A stretch of 64,000 bases of DNA, taken from NCBI RefSeq assembly GCF_031458255.1, contig NZ_JAVDYC010000001.1, positions 8,294,501 to 8,358,500 of the forward strand, in the 5' to 3' direction. This DNA is from Catenuloplanes niger (GTDB lineage: Bacteria > Actinomycetota > Actinomycetes > Mycobacteriales > Micromonosporaceae). The notes beneath the pieces are model-generated. The model did not search any database and was not told the DNA's origin. It saw only the letters and a program-made list of their open reading frames with translations. Both the position numbers and the translations under genes were made by a program. Below, piece by piece: positions 34,632 through 43,567 of the stretch; positions within the stretch are counted from its first letter, which is position 1; every line of letters begins with the position of its first letter.

Positions 34632-36604
34632 TCGGCCTCGGTGTCGGCCAGGCGGGTGTAGGCATCCTCGGCCGCGGTCAGGTCCCGGCGCGCGTCGGCG
34701 TGCCGGGATGTGGCGAGGTGCACCTCACCACGTCGGTGCAGCGCCTGCGCCCGGCCGCGTTCCGAGCCGAGCCGGTCCATGTCGGACAGTGCCCGGGTCA
34801 GCTCACGGTCGGCGCTGTCATGATCACCCAGGCCGCCGAGGGCGCGTCCCAGCTCGACTCGCGCGAGGGCCTCGTTGTACGGGTCCACACCGAGCCCGGA
34901 CAGCAGCGTGACCGTCTGCCGCAGATAGGTGACCGCCTCCGCCGGGCGATCGGCCTCGTTCGCCACCATGCCGAGCCGCAGCAGGCCGAGCGTGGCCGAC
35001 CGTACGTCGCCCAGCTCGGTGAAGATACGGTGCTGCGCGGCGGAGTGCTCGCGTGCCTCGTCGAACCGGGCGCGTGCCAGCGCTACGGTGCCGAGCCCCG
35101 CGTGTGCGCCGCCCACCCCGGCCCGGTCGCCCGCGCCGTCGGCCAGCGCCATCGCCCGGGTGAACAAGGGCTCCGCCTCGTCGAACCGCTCCGTGTCGTA
35201 CAGGGACCAGGCCAGGCGCTTGATCATCTCTGCCTCGCCGGCCGGGTCGCCCAGCCGGCGAGCGCAGTCGGCCGCCACCCGGTCGACGACCTGCCGGTCC
35301 GTGTGATGGCGGCGCAGGTGGAACATCGGCCAGCATTCGTCCGCGATCTGCCAGGCGAGCAGTGGGAACGGCTCGGCGGCGGCGAGCACGGTCGCGACCA
35401 GGTTGGGTCGTTCCACGTCGAACCAGGCCAGGGCGGCCGGCCGGTCCGGAATGTGCGGTCGCCGTTCCGGTACCGGCCGATTGCGGTACGGCGTGAGCAG
35501 CCGCCCCGCGACCGCCGCGCCGTCCCGGTACCACTCGGCGGCCCGCCGCAGCAGCGCGTTCCACTCCGGGTCCGCGCTCGCGGCCCGCCGCGCGTGCCGG
35601 CGCACCAGGTCGTGCGGCCGGAACCGGTCGCCGTCCGGGCCGGCCTCCGCCACCAGGCTCGCCTCCACCAGCTGGTCGAGCAGGGCCGCCGCCTCGGCGG
35701 GGGTGACGTCCAGCATCGCCGCGATGACCGGCACGCCGCACTCCGCGCCGGCATGTGCGCCGAGCGCCCGGTAGGCGCGGGCGACGGGCTCGTCCAGCTC
35801 CCGGTAGGAGAGGTCGAAGACCGTGGTCAGGGACATCTCGTCGGTCAGGGCAACGCCGTCCTGGTTCAACTCGTCCACCATTCTTCGTACGGGCCATCGG
35901 GGGCGGCTCGCGAGCCGGGCCGCGGACACCGCCAGGGCGACCGGGAGCCCCGCGCAGTGGCGCAGCAGCGCGCGGGTCGCCTCCCGGTCGGTGTCGAGCC
36001 GCGCGGCGCCGACCCGGTGCCGGAGCAGCTCGGCCGCGGCGTCCTCGGGCAGCGGCTCGACCGGTAGGAAGCGGGCGCCGTCAAGGGCCAGCGCGCCGAG
36101 TCGCCACCGTGCGGTGACGACCACGGCGCTGCCGGCGGTGGCCGGCAGCAGCGGACGGATCTGTGCCGCGGAGAGCGCGTCGTCCAGCACCAGCAGGAGG
36201 CGGAGATCGACGGTTACGGTCCGGAACAGCGCCGCGCGTTCCGCCGCCCGCGCCGGGATCCGGTCCTCCGGCAGGCCGAGTGATCGCAGCGCCGCCGCCG
36301 CGACGTCCGAGGGATCGGCCGGGCCGGCCGGACCGAACGCGCCGAGCTGAGCGTAGAGCTGACCGTCGGGGAACCGGACGGACGCGGTGCGAGCCCAGTG
36401 AAGCGCGAGCGCGCTCTTGCCGACCCCGCCGACGCCGGTGAGCACGACGACCGCCGGGCCGTCGGGTCGCGCGGTGAGGGCGTCCAGCGCACCGAGCTCG
36501 CCGGTGCGGCCGGTGAATCCGGCCGGCCCAGCCGGTATCTGGCGCGGGACCGCCGGCCCGGGCCGGCCCGGGCTCCGGGCACCGTCATCGGTCCATGAGC
36601 TCAT
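34598..36604 (-). CDS. STAND ATPase: NB-ARC with TPR repeats, no DNA-binding domain
   Basis: 668 residues. After a Pro-rich leader comes an NB-ARC module with GRTGELGALDAL, P-loop GVGGVGKSALALHW near residue 58, LLLVLDDALS, VVVTARWRLGAL, GLPVALAVSAAR and a HDLVRRHARR motif near residue 340. The C-terminal 300 residues are TPRs (for example RFDEAREHSAAQHRIFTELG). It resembles the C-terminal two-thirds of AfsR but lacks the winged helix and BTAD. Such proteins act as signal-gated ATPase switches. The start was taken at the ATG at 36604 after a GGGGGG run. It is divergent from the NLR-like gene. Confidence 0.88.
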   Translation of the reverse strand: MSSWTDDGARSPGRPGPAVPRQIPAGPAGFTGRTGELGALDALTARPDGPAVVVLTGVGGVGKSALALHWARTASVRFPDGQLYAQLGAFGPAGPADPSDVAAAALRSLGLPEDRIPARAAERAALFRTVTVDLRLLLVLDDALSAAQIRPLLPATAGSAVVVTARWRLGALALDGARFLPVEPLPEDAAAELLRHRVGAARLDTDREATRALLRHCAGLPVALAVSAARLASRPRWPVRRMVDELNQDGVALTDEMSLTTVFDLSYRELDEPVARAYRALGAHAGAECGVPVIAAMLDVTPAEAAALLDQLVEASLVAEAGPDGDRFRPHDLVRRHARRAASADPEWNALLRRAAEWYRDGAAVAGRLLTPYRNRPVPERRPHIPDRPAALAWFDVERPNLVATVLAAAEPFPLLAWQIADECWPMFHLRRHHTDRQVVDRVAADCARRLGDPAGEAEMIKRLAWSLYDTERFDEAEPLFTRAMALADGAGDRAGVGGAHAGLGTVALARARFDEAREHSAAQHRIFTELGDVRSATLGLLRLGMVANEADRPAEAVTYLRQTVTLLSGLGVDPYNEALARVELGRALGGLGDHDSADRELTRALSDMDRLGSERGRAQALHRRGEVHLATSRHADARRDLTAAEDAYTRLADTEADQVRRLLDDLP

Positions 36605-37027
36605 CCATTCCCCCCGAAGGATCACTCGATCTCCCTGGAGATTAGTGCATCGCCTGTGAAATGCCGTCGGAATAAGATCGTCGCAGTGGTCAAATATGCA
36701 GATTGTGCATCGTCGACGGTGAATGAAAATGAATGAATGTCGGGCGTGCGGCCCACCCCCCATCGGATGATCGAATGAGTCTGCCCAGTTGAGAGCGCCT
36801 TCGTGTCGGCCGAACGTGCGAATGCCTGTGCATGTGCAGGAAACGCTCCGACACCGGCGTTCGGCTTCCGCATCGCGCCGGAATTCCGTTGTGCGCCCGC
36901 GGTGATGATGAGTGAGTCATATCGGGTGCGGTTTTGCCAGGGGGGATCATGCGAGTGCATGCTTTCGGGGGATCACGTTTTCGACGGGGTGGCCGCGACC
37001 GGCTGCCGAGCCTCGCCGGCGGCCGTC
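36605..37027. other. Divergent control region of the two STAND genes
   Basis: This 423-bp stretch has much lower GC than its surroundings. It carries a perfect palindrome ATCTCC-CT-GGAGAT (36629-36642) near the minus-strand gene. A very strong ribosome-binding site (AGGGGGG, 36939-36945) precedes an ATG at 36949 that opens a 30-codon frame ending at 37041, across the start of the NLR-like gene. No longer gene is supported. A foreign or recently assembled regulatory region is possible. Confidence 0.45.
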
Positions 37028-39619
37028 ATGTCAGGCGATGAGAGCGGGGGGCGGCGGTCGCTGCGCGCGGACGGCGGCGCCGAGGTGTTCCAGGCCGGCG
37101 GCAACCAGTACATCTTCGGGTCGCCGGGGGAGCGGCCGGAACCGGCGCGGATGCTGCCCAGGGAGTCGGCACCACTGGTGGGGCGCGACGCCGAGATCGC
37201 GACGTTGCTGTCCGGGCACGCCCTCTACCTGATCGACGGGATGCCGGGGGTCGGCAAGACCGCGCTGGCGGTCCATGTCGGCCACCTGTTGAGCGCGCGG
37301 TATCCGGACGGCGACTTCTTCGTCGACCTGCACGCGCATACCGCCGGAATGCGCGCGGTGACGCCGGACGACGCCCTCTACCAGCTGCTCATCGCGGACG
37401 GGTTGACGCCCGGTCAGATCGCGGTCGGCGTACAGGCCCGGTCCGCGCAATGGCGCAGCCGCCTGGCGAAGAGACGCTGCGTGGTCGTGCTGGACAATGC
37501 GCTGGACCGCGCGCAGGTGGCACCACTACTGCCGGCGAGCGGGGACAGCGTGGTGCTGGTGACCAGCCGGCGGCGACTCGCCGGCCTGCTGGCGCAGCAC
37601 GCCGCGGATCCCCTGGAGTTGCCGACGCTGACCGAGGCGTCCGCCGCCGAGCTGTTCGCGCACCGGTCCGGCCGGGATGCGCACGGCGACGAGGCGGACG
37701 CCATCGCGGACATCGTCCGGGACTGCGGCACGTTGCCGTTGCCGATCTGTCTGCTGGCCGCCCAGCTGCGGGCCCGCCCGTACCGCCGCGCGGCCGACCT
37801 GCTGCGCGAGCTGCGCCAATCCGTCCATCCCACGTCCCGGATGCGGGCCGAGGATCTCGCGGTCGGCCCCGCGTTCGACCTGTCGTTCCGGCGCCTGCCG
37901 AAGCCGCTGCGCCGGTTCCTGCTCCGGCTCGGCCTGCACCCGGGCGCGGACGTCGACGTCCCGGCGGCCGCGGCGCTCGCCGGGGTAGGTCCGGATCGCG
38001 CCGAGATGTTCCTGGACACGCTCGTCCAGGAACATCTGGTCTCCGTCGGGCACGACGGCCGCTACCAGCTGCACGACCTGATCGGCGACTATGCCCGCTC
38101 CCGGAACTCGGTGCACGGCAACGGCGAGGCGGAGCGGGTGGCGGCGCTCGTCCGGCTCGCCGGTGACTACGCGCGGCGCGTCCACGCGGCCGACTCGGCG
38201 CTCGCGGTGCCGTACCCGCCGGATCCGGCCCGGGTGGCGGCGCGCGCCGCGGCGCTGGCCTGGTTGCAGCAGCAGCGCGTCAACCTGATGGCCTGCGCGA
38301 CCGCGCTCGCGCGCACGCAGGAGCACGACCTGATGACCCGGCTGGCCACCGGGCTCGCGGCGTTCCTGCGCGAGGCCGGCCCGTGGGAACAGGCGCTCAC
38401 GCTGTACCGCGTCACCGCCGAGTGCGCGGGACGCAACGGCGCGCATACCGCACGCGCCGCGGCGCTGCGCGAGCTCGGCACCGTGCTCTACCTGCGCAGC
38501 GACTACCCGGCGGCCCAGCCGGTCTTCGAGGAGGCGCTCGGCACGCTGCGCGAACACCCGGACGGCGAGCACATCGACGCGGCGGAGGCGCGGACGCTCA
38601 TCAGGTTCGCCGCGGCGCGGCGCAGGCTCCCCGAACACGCGCCGGTCCGCGCCGATCTGGAACGGGCGCTGGCCCTGTTCCGGCGGGCCGGTGACCGTGC
38701 GGGTGAGGGCGAGGCACTCGCCGAACTGGGCACATTGCATCTGGTGGACGGCGAGTTCGGTGCCGCGGCTGAGGTCCTCCGGGAGGCGGCTTCGATCATG
38801 CGGGAACACGGGACGGCACAGGCATGCGCGGACGTGCTGAACCGGCTCGGTGCCGCGCTGCAGAACCAGGGCGAGAACGCGGAGGCCGTCGCGCTGCACG
38901 AGCATGCGCTGGACGTGTGCCGGACGATCCGGGACGCGCGTGGCACCGCGGTGAGTCTCAACTACGTGGGTCATCTCTATTGCCAGGCCGGTGAGTACGG
39001 CCGCGCGGCCGAGGCGCTCGAGGAGGCGCGCGACCTGCATGCGCGTCTCCGGTCGCCCTCGGGAAGCGCGCACTGCCACGACTACCTGGGCCGGGCCTAT
39101 CTCGGGCTCGGCCGGCACGGGGAAGCCGGCGACGCGGTCCGCCGGGCGCTGTCGATGTTCCGCGAGTTACGCAACCTTCCCGGGTACGCCGGCGTGCTCA
39201 ACCAGCTCGGCATCCTGCACCGGCTCGCCGGCGACCTGGCCGCGGCCGAGGCGGCGCATGCGGAGGCCCTGGAGGTCTTCGTGTCGCTGAACCACCCGCT
39301 CGGGCAGGCGGAGGTCCTCAACGCGCAGGGCGACCTCAACCGTCTCCGGAAGCGCGAACGGCGAGCGCTGCAGCAACACCGCCGCGCACTCGCCCTGGCA
39401 CAGCGCGCGGGCAGCGGCGAGGAACAGGCGCGAGCACACGAGGGCATCGGCCGGTGCCTGACCGCGCTGGGCGAGGACCGGCCCGGCCGTGACTCGTTCC
39501 GGACGGCCCGGGAGATCCTGGAGCGGCTCGGCGCCCACCCGGCCGCCCACCGGCTCGCCGAGTTCCTGCCCGACGAGCCGGATCACTGCCCGTCCGGACG
39601 CCGACGCCTGGCCCACTAG
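37028..39619 (+). CDS. NLR-like STAND protein with N-terminal AGGNQYI motif and TPR repeats
   Basis: About 863 residues. The first 30 residues carry the short motif EVFQAGGNQYIFG in a disordered, Gly-rich stretch. An NB-ARC module follows: LVGRDAEIATLL, P-loop GMPGVGKTALAVHV near residue 70, CVVVLDNALD, VVLVTSRRRLAGLL, TLPLPICLLAAQL and YQLHDLIGDYA. The remaining 500 residues are TPRs (for example GENAEAVALHEHALDVCRTI). The layout of short homotypic motif, NB-ARC and repeats is that of bacterial NLRs that seed amyloid-like signalling onto an effector with the same motif. The SARP-like protein at 31925 carries a similar motif at its C-terminus. An in-frame ATG at 36959 is an alternative start and would add 23 residues. 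Confidence 0.88.
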   Translation: MSGDESGGRRSLRADGGAEVFQAGGNQYIFGSPGERPEPARMLPRESAPLVGRDAEIATLLSGHALYLIDGMPGVGKTALAVHVGHLLSARYPDGDFFVDLHAHTAGMRAVTPDDALYQLLIADGLTPGQIAVGVQARSAQWRSRLAKRRCVVVLDNALDRAQVAPLLPASGDSVVLVTSRRRLAGLLAQHAADPLELPTLTEASAAELFAHRSGRDAHGDEADAIADIVRDCGTLPLPICLLAAQLRARPYRRAADLLRELRQSVHPTSRMRAEDLAVGPAFDLSFRRLPKPLRRFLLRLGLHPGADVDVPAAAALAGVGPDRAEMFLDTLVQEHLVSVGHDGRYQLHDLIGDYARSRNSVHGNGEAERVAALVRLAGDYARRVHAADSALAVPYPPDPARVAARAAALAWLQQQRVNLMACATALARTQEHDLMTRLATGLAAFLREAGPWEQALTLYRVTAECAGRNGAHTARAAALRELGTVLYLRSDYPAAQPVFEEALGTLREHPDGEHIDAAEARTLIRFAAARRRLPEHAPVRADLERALALFRRAGDRAGEGEALAELGTLHLVDGEFGAAAEVLREAASIMREHGTAQACADVLNRLGAALQNQGENAEAVALHEHALDVCRTIRDARGTAVSLNYVGHLYCQAGEYGRAAEALEEARDLHARLRSPSGSAHCHDYLGRAYLGLGRHGEAGDAVRRALSMFRELRNLPGYAGVLNQLGILHRLAGDLAAAEAAHAEALEVFVSLNHPLGQAEVLNAQGDLNRLRKRERRALQQHRRALALAQRAGSGEEQARAHEGIGRCLTALGEDRPGRDSFRTAREILERLGAHPAAHRLAEFLPDEPDHCPSGRRRLAH

Positions 39620-39645
39620 ACATGTCCGTCAGGTCGTCGCCGTGT

Positions 39646-39721
39646 GCGCGCGGGGTCTCCTGCGGCGGACTCCCCGGGGACCCCGCGCGCGACGGTGCAA
39701 CGGTACGCGCGTCGCACCGTC
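39646..39721. terminator. Two hairpins between the NLR-like gene and the convergent pseudogene
   Basis: The first has perfect 12-bp arms (GCGCGCGGGGTC at 39646-39657 with 39679-39690) and a 21-base loop. The second has 8-bp arms (GACGGTGC at 39691-39698 with 39714-39721). Together they can stop transcription from both sides. Confidence 0.65.
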
Positions 39722-40506
39722 ACGGGACAGCCTGACCACGCACCTCCTCACTCGGCCGGACGCTCCACGCCGGGTACCGGCCCGGCGGTGGTTCCACGAT
39801 GGACGGCGGTCCCGGTTCGCGCGCGGCGGCTTCCTCCACCCGGCGTATCAGCTCCCGGAGGTGGTCGGCCTCCGCCAGATCGGCGTCATGTTCCTCGCAG
39901 AGCCGCCGGTAGTCGCGGTGTACCGGTCGAGCCGCTCCTCCGCCCGGACGAGGTCCGTCTCGCGGCCTGCCGCAACGCCGTCACCTCGGTGGGCGTGCGT
40001 CCACGGATCCACACCGCGCATCCGGCGGCGGCGATTCCGGCGGCGGCGAGCAACGCGGGCACCGCGGGCGGCGAGCCCGCGACGAGTGTCCACCCGGCGG
40101 CGAAGAACCCGAGTACGCCTGCGAGGAGGCAGCCGCGCCACGTCCGGCCCCGGCGCCGCTCCGCCCTCTCGACCTGTGCCTGTGTCTCCAGCTCGTGTGC
40201 CTCAAGCAACCTGATCCGCAGCGTCTCCGTCGTGTCGGCACGCGTGATCGGGTGCGGCCAGCTCGCGATGTCGGCTGTCACGACGATCGTCGTCGCGTTT
40301 CTCCGCCGGATCTCGGTGATCGCCGACTCCAGGTGCTTCGACACGGCCGTCAGCGCGGTCCGCCGCAATCCGGTGCACACGTCGTGATCACTCGGGCCGA
40401 GCGTGAGTTCCGTGAAGAGGTCCACGATCGTGCCGTCGTCGGTGAACCCGCTCGACGTCGTCGGCGACGTCGCCGGCAGCAGCCGGCCGGCCGTCGCGAT
40501 CGTCAC
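39720..40506 (-). pseudogene. Frameshifted membrane protein with coiled-coil tail
   Basis: The first 175 codons from GTG 40506 encode a soluble part (LFTELTLGPSDHDVCTGLRR, IREIR-type helices, TTIVVTADIASWPHP) and two membrane helices (CLLAGVLGFFAAGWTLVAG, then VPALLAAAGIAAAGCAVWI). The frame then closes at 39886. Strong G/C third-position bias jumps to a second frame near 39960 (RETDLVRAEERLDRY) and to a third near 39915 (DYRRLCEEHDADLAEADHLR, then ELIRRVEEAAAREPG), which runs to TGA at 39720. Both jumps correspond to single-base losses. The restored protein would have about 262 residues and a charged coiled-coil tail. It is either a real pseudogene or two sequencing errors. Function unknown. 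Confidence 0.65.
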
Positions 40507-40570
40507 CGTGACACCCTGACCGAACCGCCGCGCACGGTACGATGCGCGCGGCCGACAGGAGGGACCGCCG

Positions 40571-41038
40571 ATGAGCGGCACGGTAACCACAGTCGACACC
40601 GGTGCGCACCGGGTGTCCCGGCGCGCGATCGTGAACGCGCCGGTGGCCGAGTTGTTCGCGCTGGTCGCGGACCCGCACCGGCACGCGGAACTGGACGGGT
40701 CCGGCACGGTCCGGGCGGACACGGTGGAGGGACCGCACCGGCTGACGGCCGGGGACCGGTTCACCGTGCCGATGCGCCAGATGGGCATGCCATACAAGAT
40801 CACGTCGGTGGTGACCGGGTTCGAGGAGAACCGGCTGGTCGAGTGGCAGCATCCGCTCGGGCACCGGTGGCGGTGGGAGTTCGCGGACGCCGGCGCCGGG
40901 CGGACCGAGGTGACCGAGACGTTCGACTACGGCACGTCGAAGTCGGTGGTGATGGCGCGGCTGCTCGGCTTCCCGCGGCAGAACGCCAAGGGCATCACGG
41001 CCACGCTCGAGGCACTGGTCCGCCGGTACGCGTCATGA
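40571..41038 (+). CDS. SRPBCC-family (polyketide cyclase/START-like) protein
   Basis: 155 residues: HRVSRRAIVNAPVAELFALV at the start, a central strand set (ITSVVTGFEENRLVEWQHPL, WRWEFADAGAGRTEVTETFD) and a C-terminal helix (KGITATLEALVRRYAS). This is the START/SRPBCC hydrophobic-cavity fold, which binds or cyclises lipophilic ligands. The ligand is unknown. Its last six bases overlap the end of the convergent Hsp70-like gene. Confidence 0.85.
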   Translation: MSGTVTTVDTGAHRVSRRAIVNAPVAELFALVADPHRHAELDGSGTVRADTVEGPHRLTAGDRFTVPMRQMGMPYKITSVVTGFEENRLVEWQHPLGHRWRWEFADAGAGRTEVTETFDYGTSKSVVMARLLGFPRQNAKGITATLEALVRRYAS

Positions 41039-43102
41039 GCGCAGCTGCGGCAACGTCTCCCGGACGGCCCGCGCCATCGCGTTCGTGACCGTGTCGCGCT
41101 TGGACCGATCCTTGACCAGCGGGTCGTAGCCGTAGATCTCGAACTCCATCACCAGGTTGCCGTTGCGCAGCACCAGGCCGGTGCGGGTGCCGTGCGGTGC
41201 CTCCGCGGCGAAACTGAACGACTCCTGGCCCACGCCGAGCGCGGCCGCGTCCCGTTCGGTGAGCTCCGGGCGGGCCCCCTCGATGCCGCCGCCACCGGCC
41301 TCGAACTCGCGGACACCGGTCATGTACTCACGGGCCTCGGCCTCGCTGCCGAGCGAGATCGCCAGCGCCTGGAAGCCGCCGCTGACGAAGTCCACCTGGC
41401 AGGTGCGCAGCTCCGGGATGGTCGGGTCGAAGCTCGACCGGACCGGCGCGCTGACCTGCTCACCGACGAGCGCGGTGACCGCACCGTACCGAACGGCCGG
41501 ACAGAGCGTCTCCGGTACGGCGAACGTGGCGCTCCGCGCCGGCGGCGGCGCGGCCGGGCCCGTGGTGGCCGCGGCGGCGGGCGCGGAGGTGACGGCGCCG
41601 GTCGGCGCGGCCGGCGTGGGGGAGGGGCTCGCGGACGTCCGCGGCTGCCCGGTGGTGACGGAACCCTGGCCGGGCGCGGCGCTCACCGCCGACGGCAGCG
41701 CGACCCGGTCGTCGGGCGTGTCGTCGCCGCCCGGGAGCAGCAGCGCGGCGGCGGCGGCGATCGCGGCGACGGCGGCGGCCGCCCCGGCGACGATCGCCCA
41801 CCGGCGGATCGCGGCGACGCTGTCCCGCTCCGCCGGCGGGAACGCGGCCGTCCCGGACACCGGCGTGCCGGAGACGGGCGTCGCGGAGATCGGCGTGCCC
41901 GAGACGGGCATGCCGGAGAGGGGTGTCGCGGGAACGGGCGTGCCCGAGACGGGCATGCCGGAGACGGGCGTCGCGGGAACGGGCATGCCCGAGACGGGCG
42001 CCGCGGGGACCGGGGTGCCGGGCATCGGGGCCGGGCCCGGCGCGGAACCGGATGCGGACGCAACGCTCACCGGCACGCCTCCGGGGCCGAGGACAGCACC
42101 CGTCGCGGCCGCCAGGTCCGGGTCGGCCGGCCGCACCGGCGGCACGCCCAGCGCTTGGTGCAGCCGCGTGCCGGCGAGCGGCATGCGGCTGGAACCGCCG
42201 GTCATGACCACCGCGGCCGGTGCGCCGGTGCCGGCCGCGCGCAGCACGGACCCGCACGAGGCGACCGTGCGGTCGACGATCGGCGCGGCCAGCGTCTCCA
42301 GCTGCTGACGGGTGACGACCACGTCCCGATCCACCAGCGGTACGCGCAGCGTGGCCGACGGCGTACCCGACAGCGTCTCCTTGGCCGTGCGGATGTCGTC
42401 GCGGAGTCGCCGGGCGGCGCGCCGGTCCGTGGACGTCCGCGGCTCCAGCAGCCGCTGCCAGGTCTCCGCCGGTGCGTGGCCGGACGTGGTCAGCCAGCTC
42501 AGCAGCGCCTCGTCGACGGCCAGGCCACCCGCGTCCGGCAGGCTCTCGGTGGCGACGACCGTGAGACCGGCGCCGGTGCGGACGAGGACGGTCGCGTCGA
42601 ACGTGCCGCCGCCGAAGTCGTAGACCAGCACCGACCCGCCGTCGGGAACGCCGGGGCCGGGCAGCCCGCGGACGGCCGCGACCGGCTCCGGCAGCAGCTC
42701 CGGCACGGGCAGCCCGGCCTCGCGGGCCGCGTCGGCGAGAATGCGCTGCCGGTCCGCGCCCCAGGAGGCCGGGTGGGTCAGCACGAGCGCGGTCACCGGC
42801 TCACCGGTGGCGACCGTGGCCTCCTCGGCCGCGCGGCCGAGCACGGCGGCGAACAGCGTCGCGACCGGGAACGTGAAGTCGCCGAGCAGCACGGCACCCT
42901 CGTCGACGCGCCGCTTCGGGTGCGGTTCGTAGGCGTCCGGCGTGATCGAGGCCCGGCCCAGCGCCTCGCCGCCGGTGATCAGCCGGTCGCCGGCGGCGCA
43001 GATGCCGGACGGCAGCAGCGGCACGCCGTCGAACAGGACCGCGCGGCCGTCACCGGTCACCGCCACGGTCGTGGACGTGCCGAAATCTATCCCGAGTCTC
43101 AC
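41033..43102 (-). CDS. Membrane-anchored Hsp70-family ATPase lacking a substrate-binding domain
   Basis: 689 residues. Residues 1-345 are an actin-fold ATPase: phosphate 1 motif GIDFGTSTT, phosphate 2 VYDFGGGTFDATVL near residue 165, and adenosine motif VVMTGGSSRMPL near residue 300. The usual beta-sandwich substrate domain is absent. A Pro/Thr/Met-rich repeat linker (about 360-420, PVSGMPVSGTP units) leads to a single membrane helix (WAIVAGAAAAVAAIAAAAAL, near 440). A Thr/Pro/Ala stalk and a roughly 150-residue outside domain follow (LCPAVRYGAVTALVGEQVSA, TCQVDFVSGGFQALAISLGS). It may couple cytoplasmic ATP binding to an envelope signal. GTG start after a GGAGGA-like site. Confidence 0.88.
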   Translation of the reverse strand: MRLGIDFGTSTTVAVTGDGRAVLFDGVPLLPSGICAAGDRLITGGEALGRASITPDAYEPHPKRRVDEGAVLLGDFTFPVATLFAAVLGRAAEEATVATGEPVTALVLTHPASWGADRQRILADAAREAGLPVPELLPEPVAAVRGLPGPGVPDGGSVLVYDFGGGTFDATVLVRTGAGLTVVATESLPDAGGLAVDEALLSWLTTSGHAPAETWQRLLEPRTSTDRRAARRLRDDIRTAKETLSGTPSATLRVPLVDRDVVVTRQQLETLAAPIVDRTVASCGSVLRAAGTGAPAAVVMTGGSSRMPLAGTRLHQALGVPPVRPADPDLAAATGAVLGPGGVPVSVASASGSAPGPAPMPGTPVPAAPVSGMPVPATPVSGMPVSGTPVPATPLSGMPVSGTPISATPVSGTPVSGTAAFPPAERDSVAAIRRWAIVAGAAAAVAAIAAAAALLLPGGDDTPDDRVALPSAVSAAPGQGSVTTGQPRTSASPSPTPAAPTGAVTSAPAAAATTGPAAPPPARSATFAVPETLCPAVRYGAVTALVGEQVSAPVRSSFDPTIPELRTCQVDFVSGGFQALAISLGSEAEAREYMTGVREFEAGGGGIEGARPELTERDAAALGVGQESFSFAAEAPHGTRTGLVLRNGNLVMEFEIYGYDPLVKDRSKRDTVTNAMARAVRETLPQLRS
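41850..42025 (-). repeat. 15-bp minisatellite inside the Hsp70-like gene
   Basis: About eleven imperfect 15-bp units (GAGACGGGCRTGCCS on the plus strand) encode the five-residue PV(S/P)(G/A)(M/T) linker repeats of the Hsp70-like protein. Unit length is a multiple of three, so copy-number changes would keep the frame. Confidence 0.75.
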
Positions 43103-43567
43103 CGGTCCCGATCCTCCCCGTCGATCAGTCCGGCCAAGACTAGTGCCCTGCGCCGTCAGGCTCGGCCCCCTGCGCCGATCAGGCTCGGACCTCCTGAGTC
43201 GTCACGCTCGGAGGCCTGAAAGACCGCGCTCGGACAGCCCGGCCGGCGCTGCACACCGTTCGCTCACGCCACCTGACGGTCTCGGTGCGGCTCCATGTTC
43301 GGCCGTCGGCTCGGCCTGGCCACTGAACTGTCCAGGAAGGGAAATGCCCGGATATTCCCGGTGAGAGCGTCCGCGGTTGCGCCGCCGAGACGCCAGCGAG
43401 GCGATCGCCCTACTTTGTGCCGCGCGGTTTGTGCCGCGCGCGGCGGGACGTGCTGGCACCGGCCGCGCCGGCCGCCGCTCGTGCGGAGCTCCGGCCGGGG
43501 CGCCGCGGCCGTCGCCGAGCGCGGCGGCGCGTGGCCGGCCGGGCAGCCGGTCGCGGTCACGTGGTGC
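43103..43567. other. Intergenic stretch upstream of the Hsp70-like gene
   Basis: No gene is supported in these 465 bp. Near-identical copies of CCCTGCGCCG-TCAGGCTCGG begin at 43146 and 43169, and a degenerate third follows. A TAGTCT box on the minus strand at 43138-43143 could be the -10 of the Hsp70-like gene. The part beyond 43400 shows only background sequence. Confidence 0.4.
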
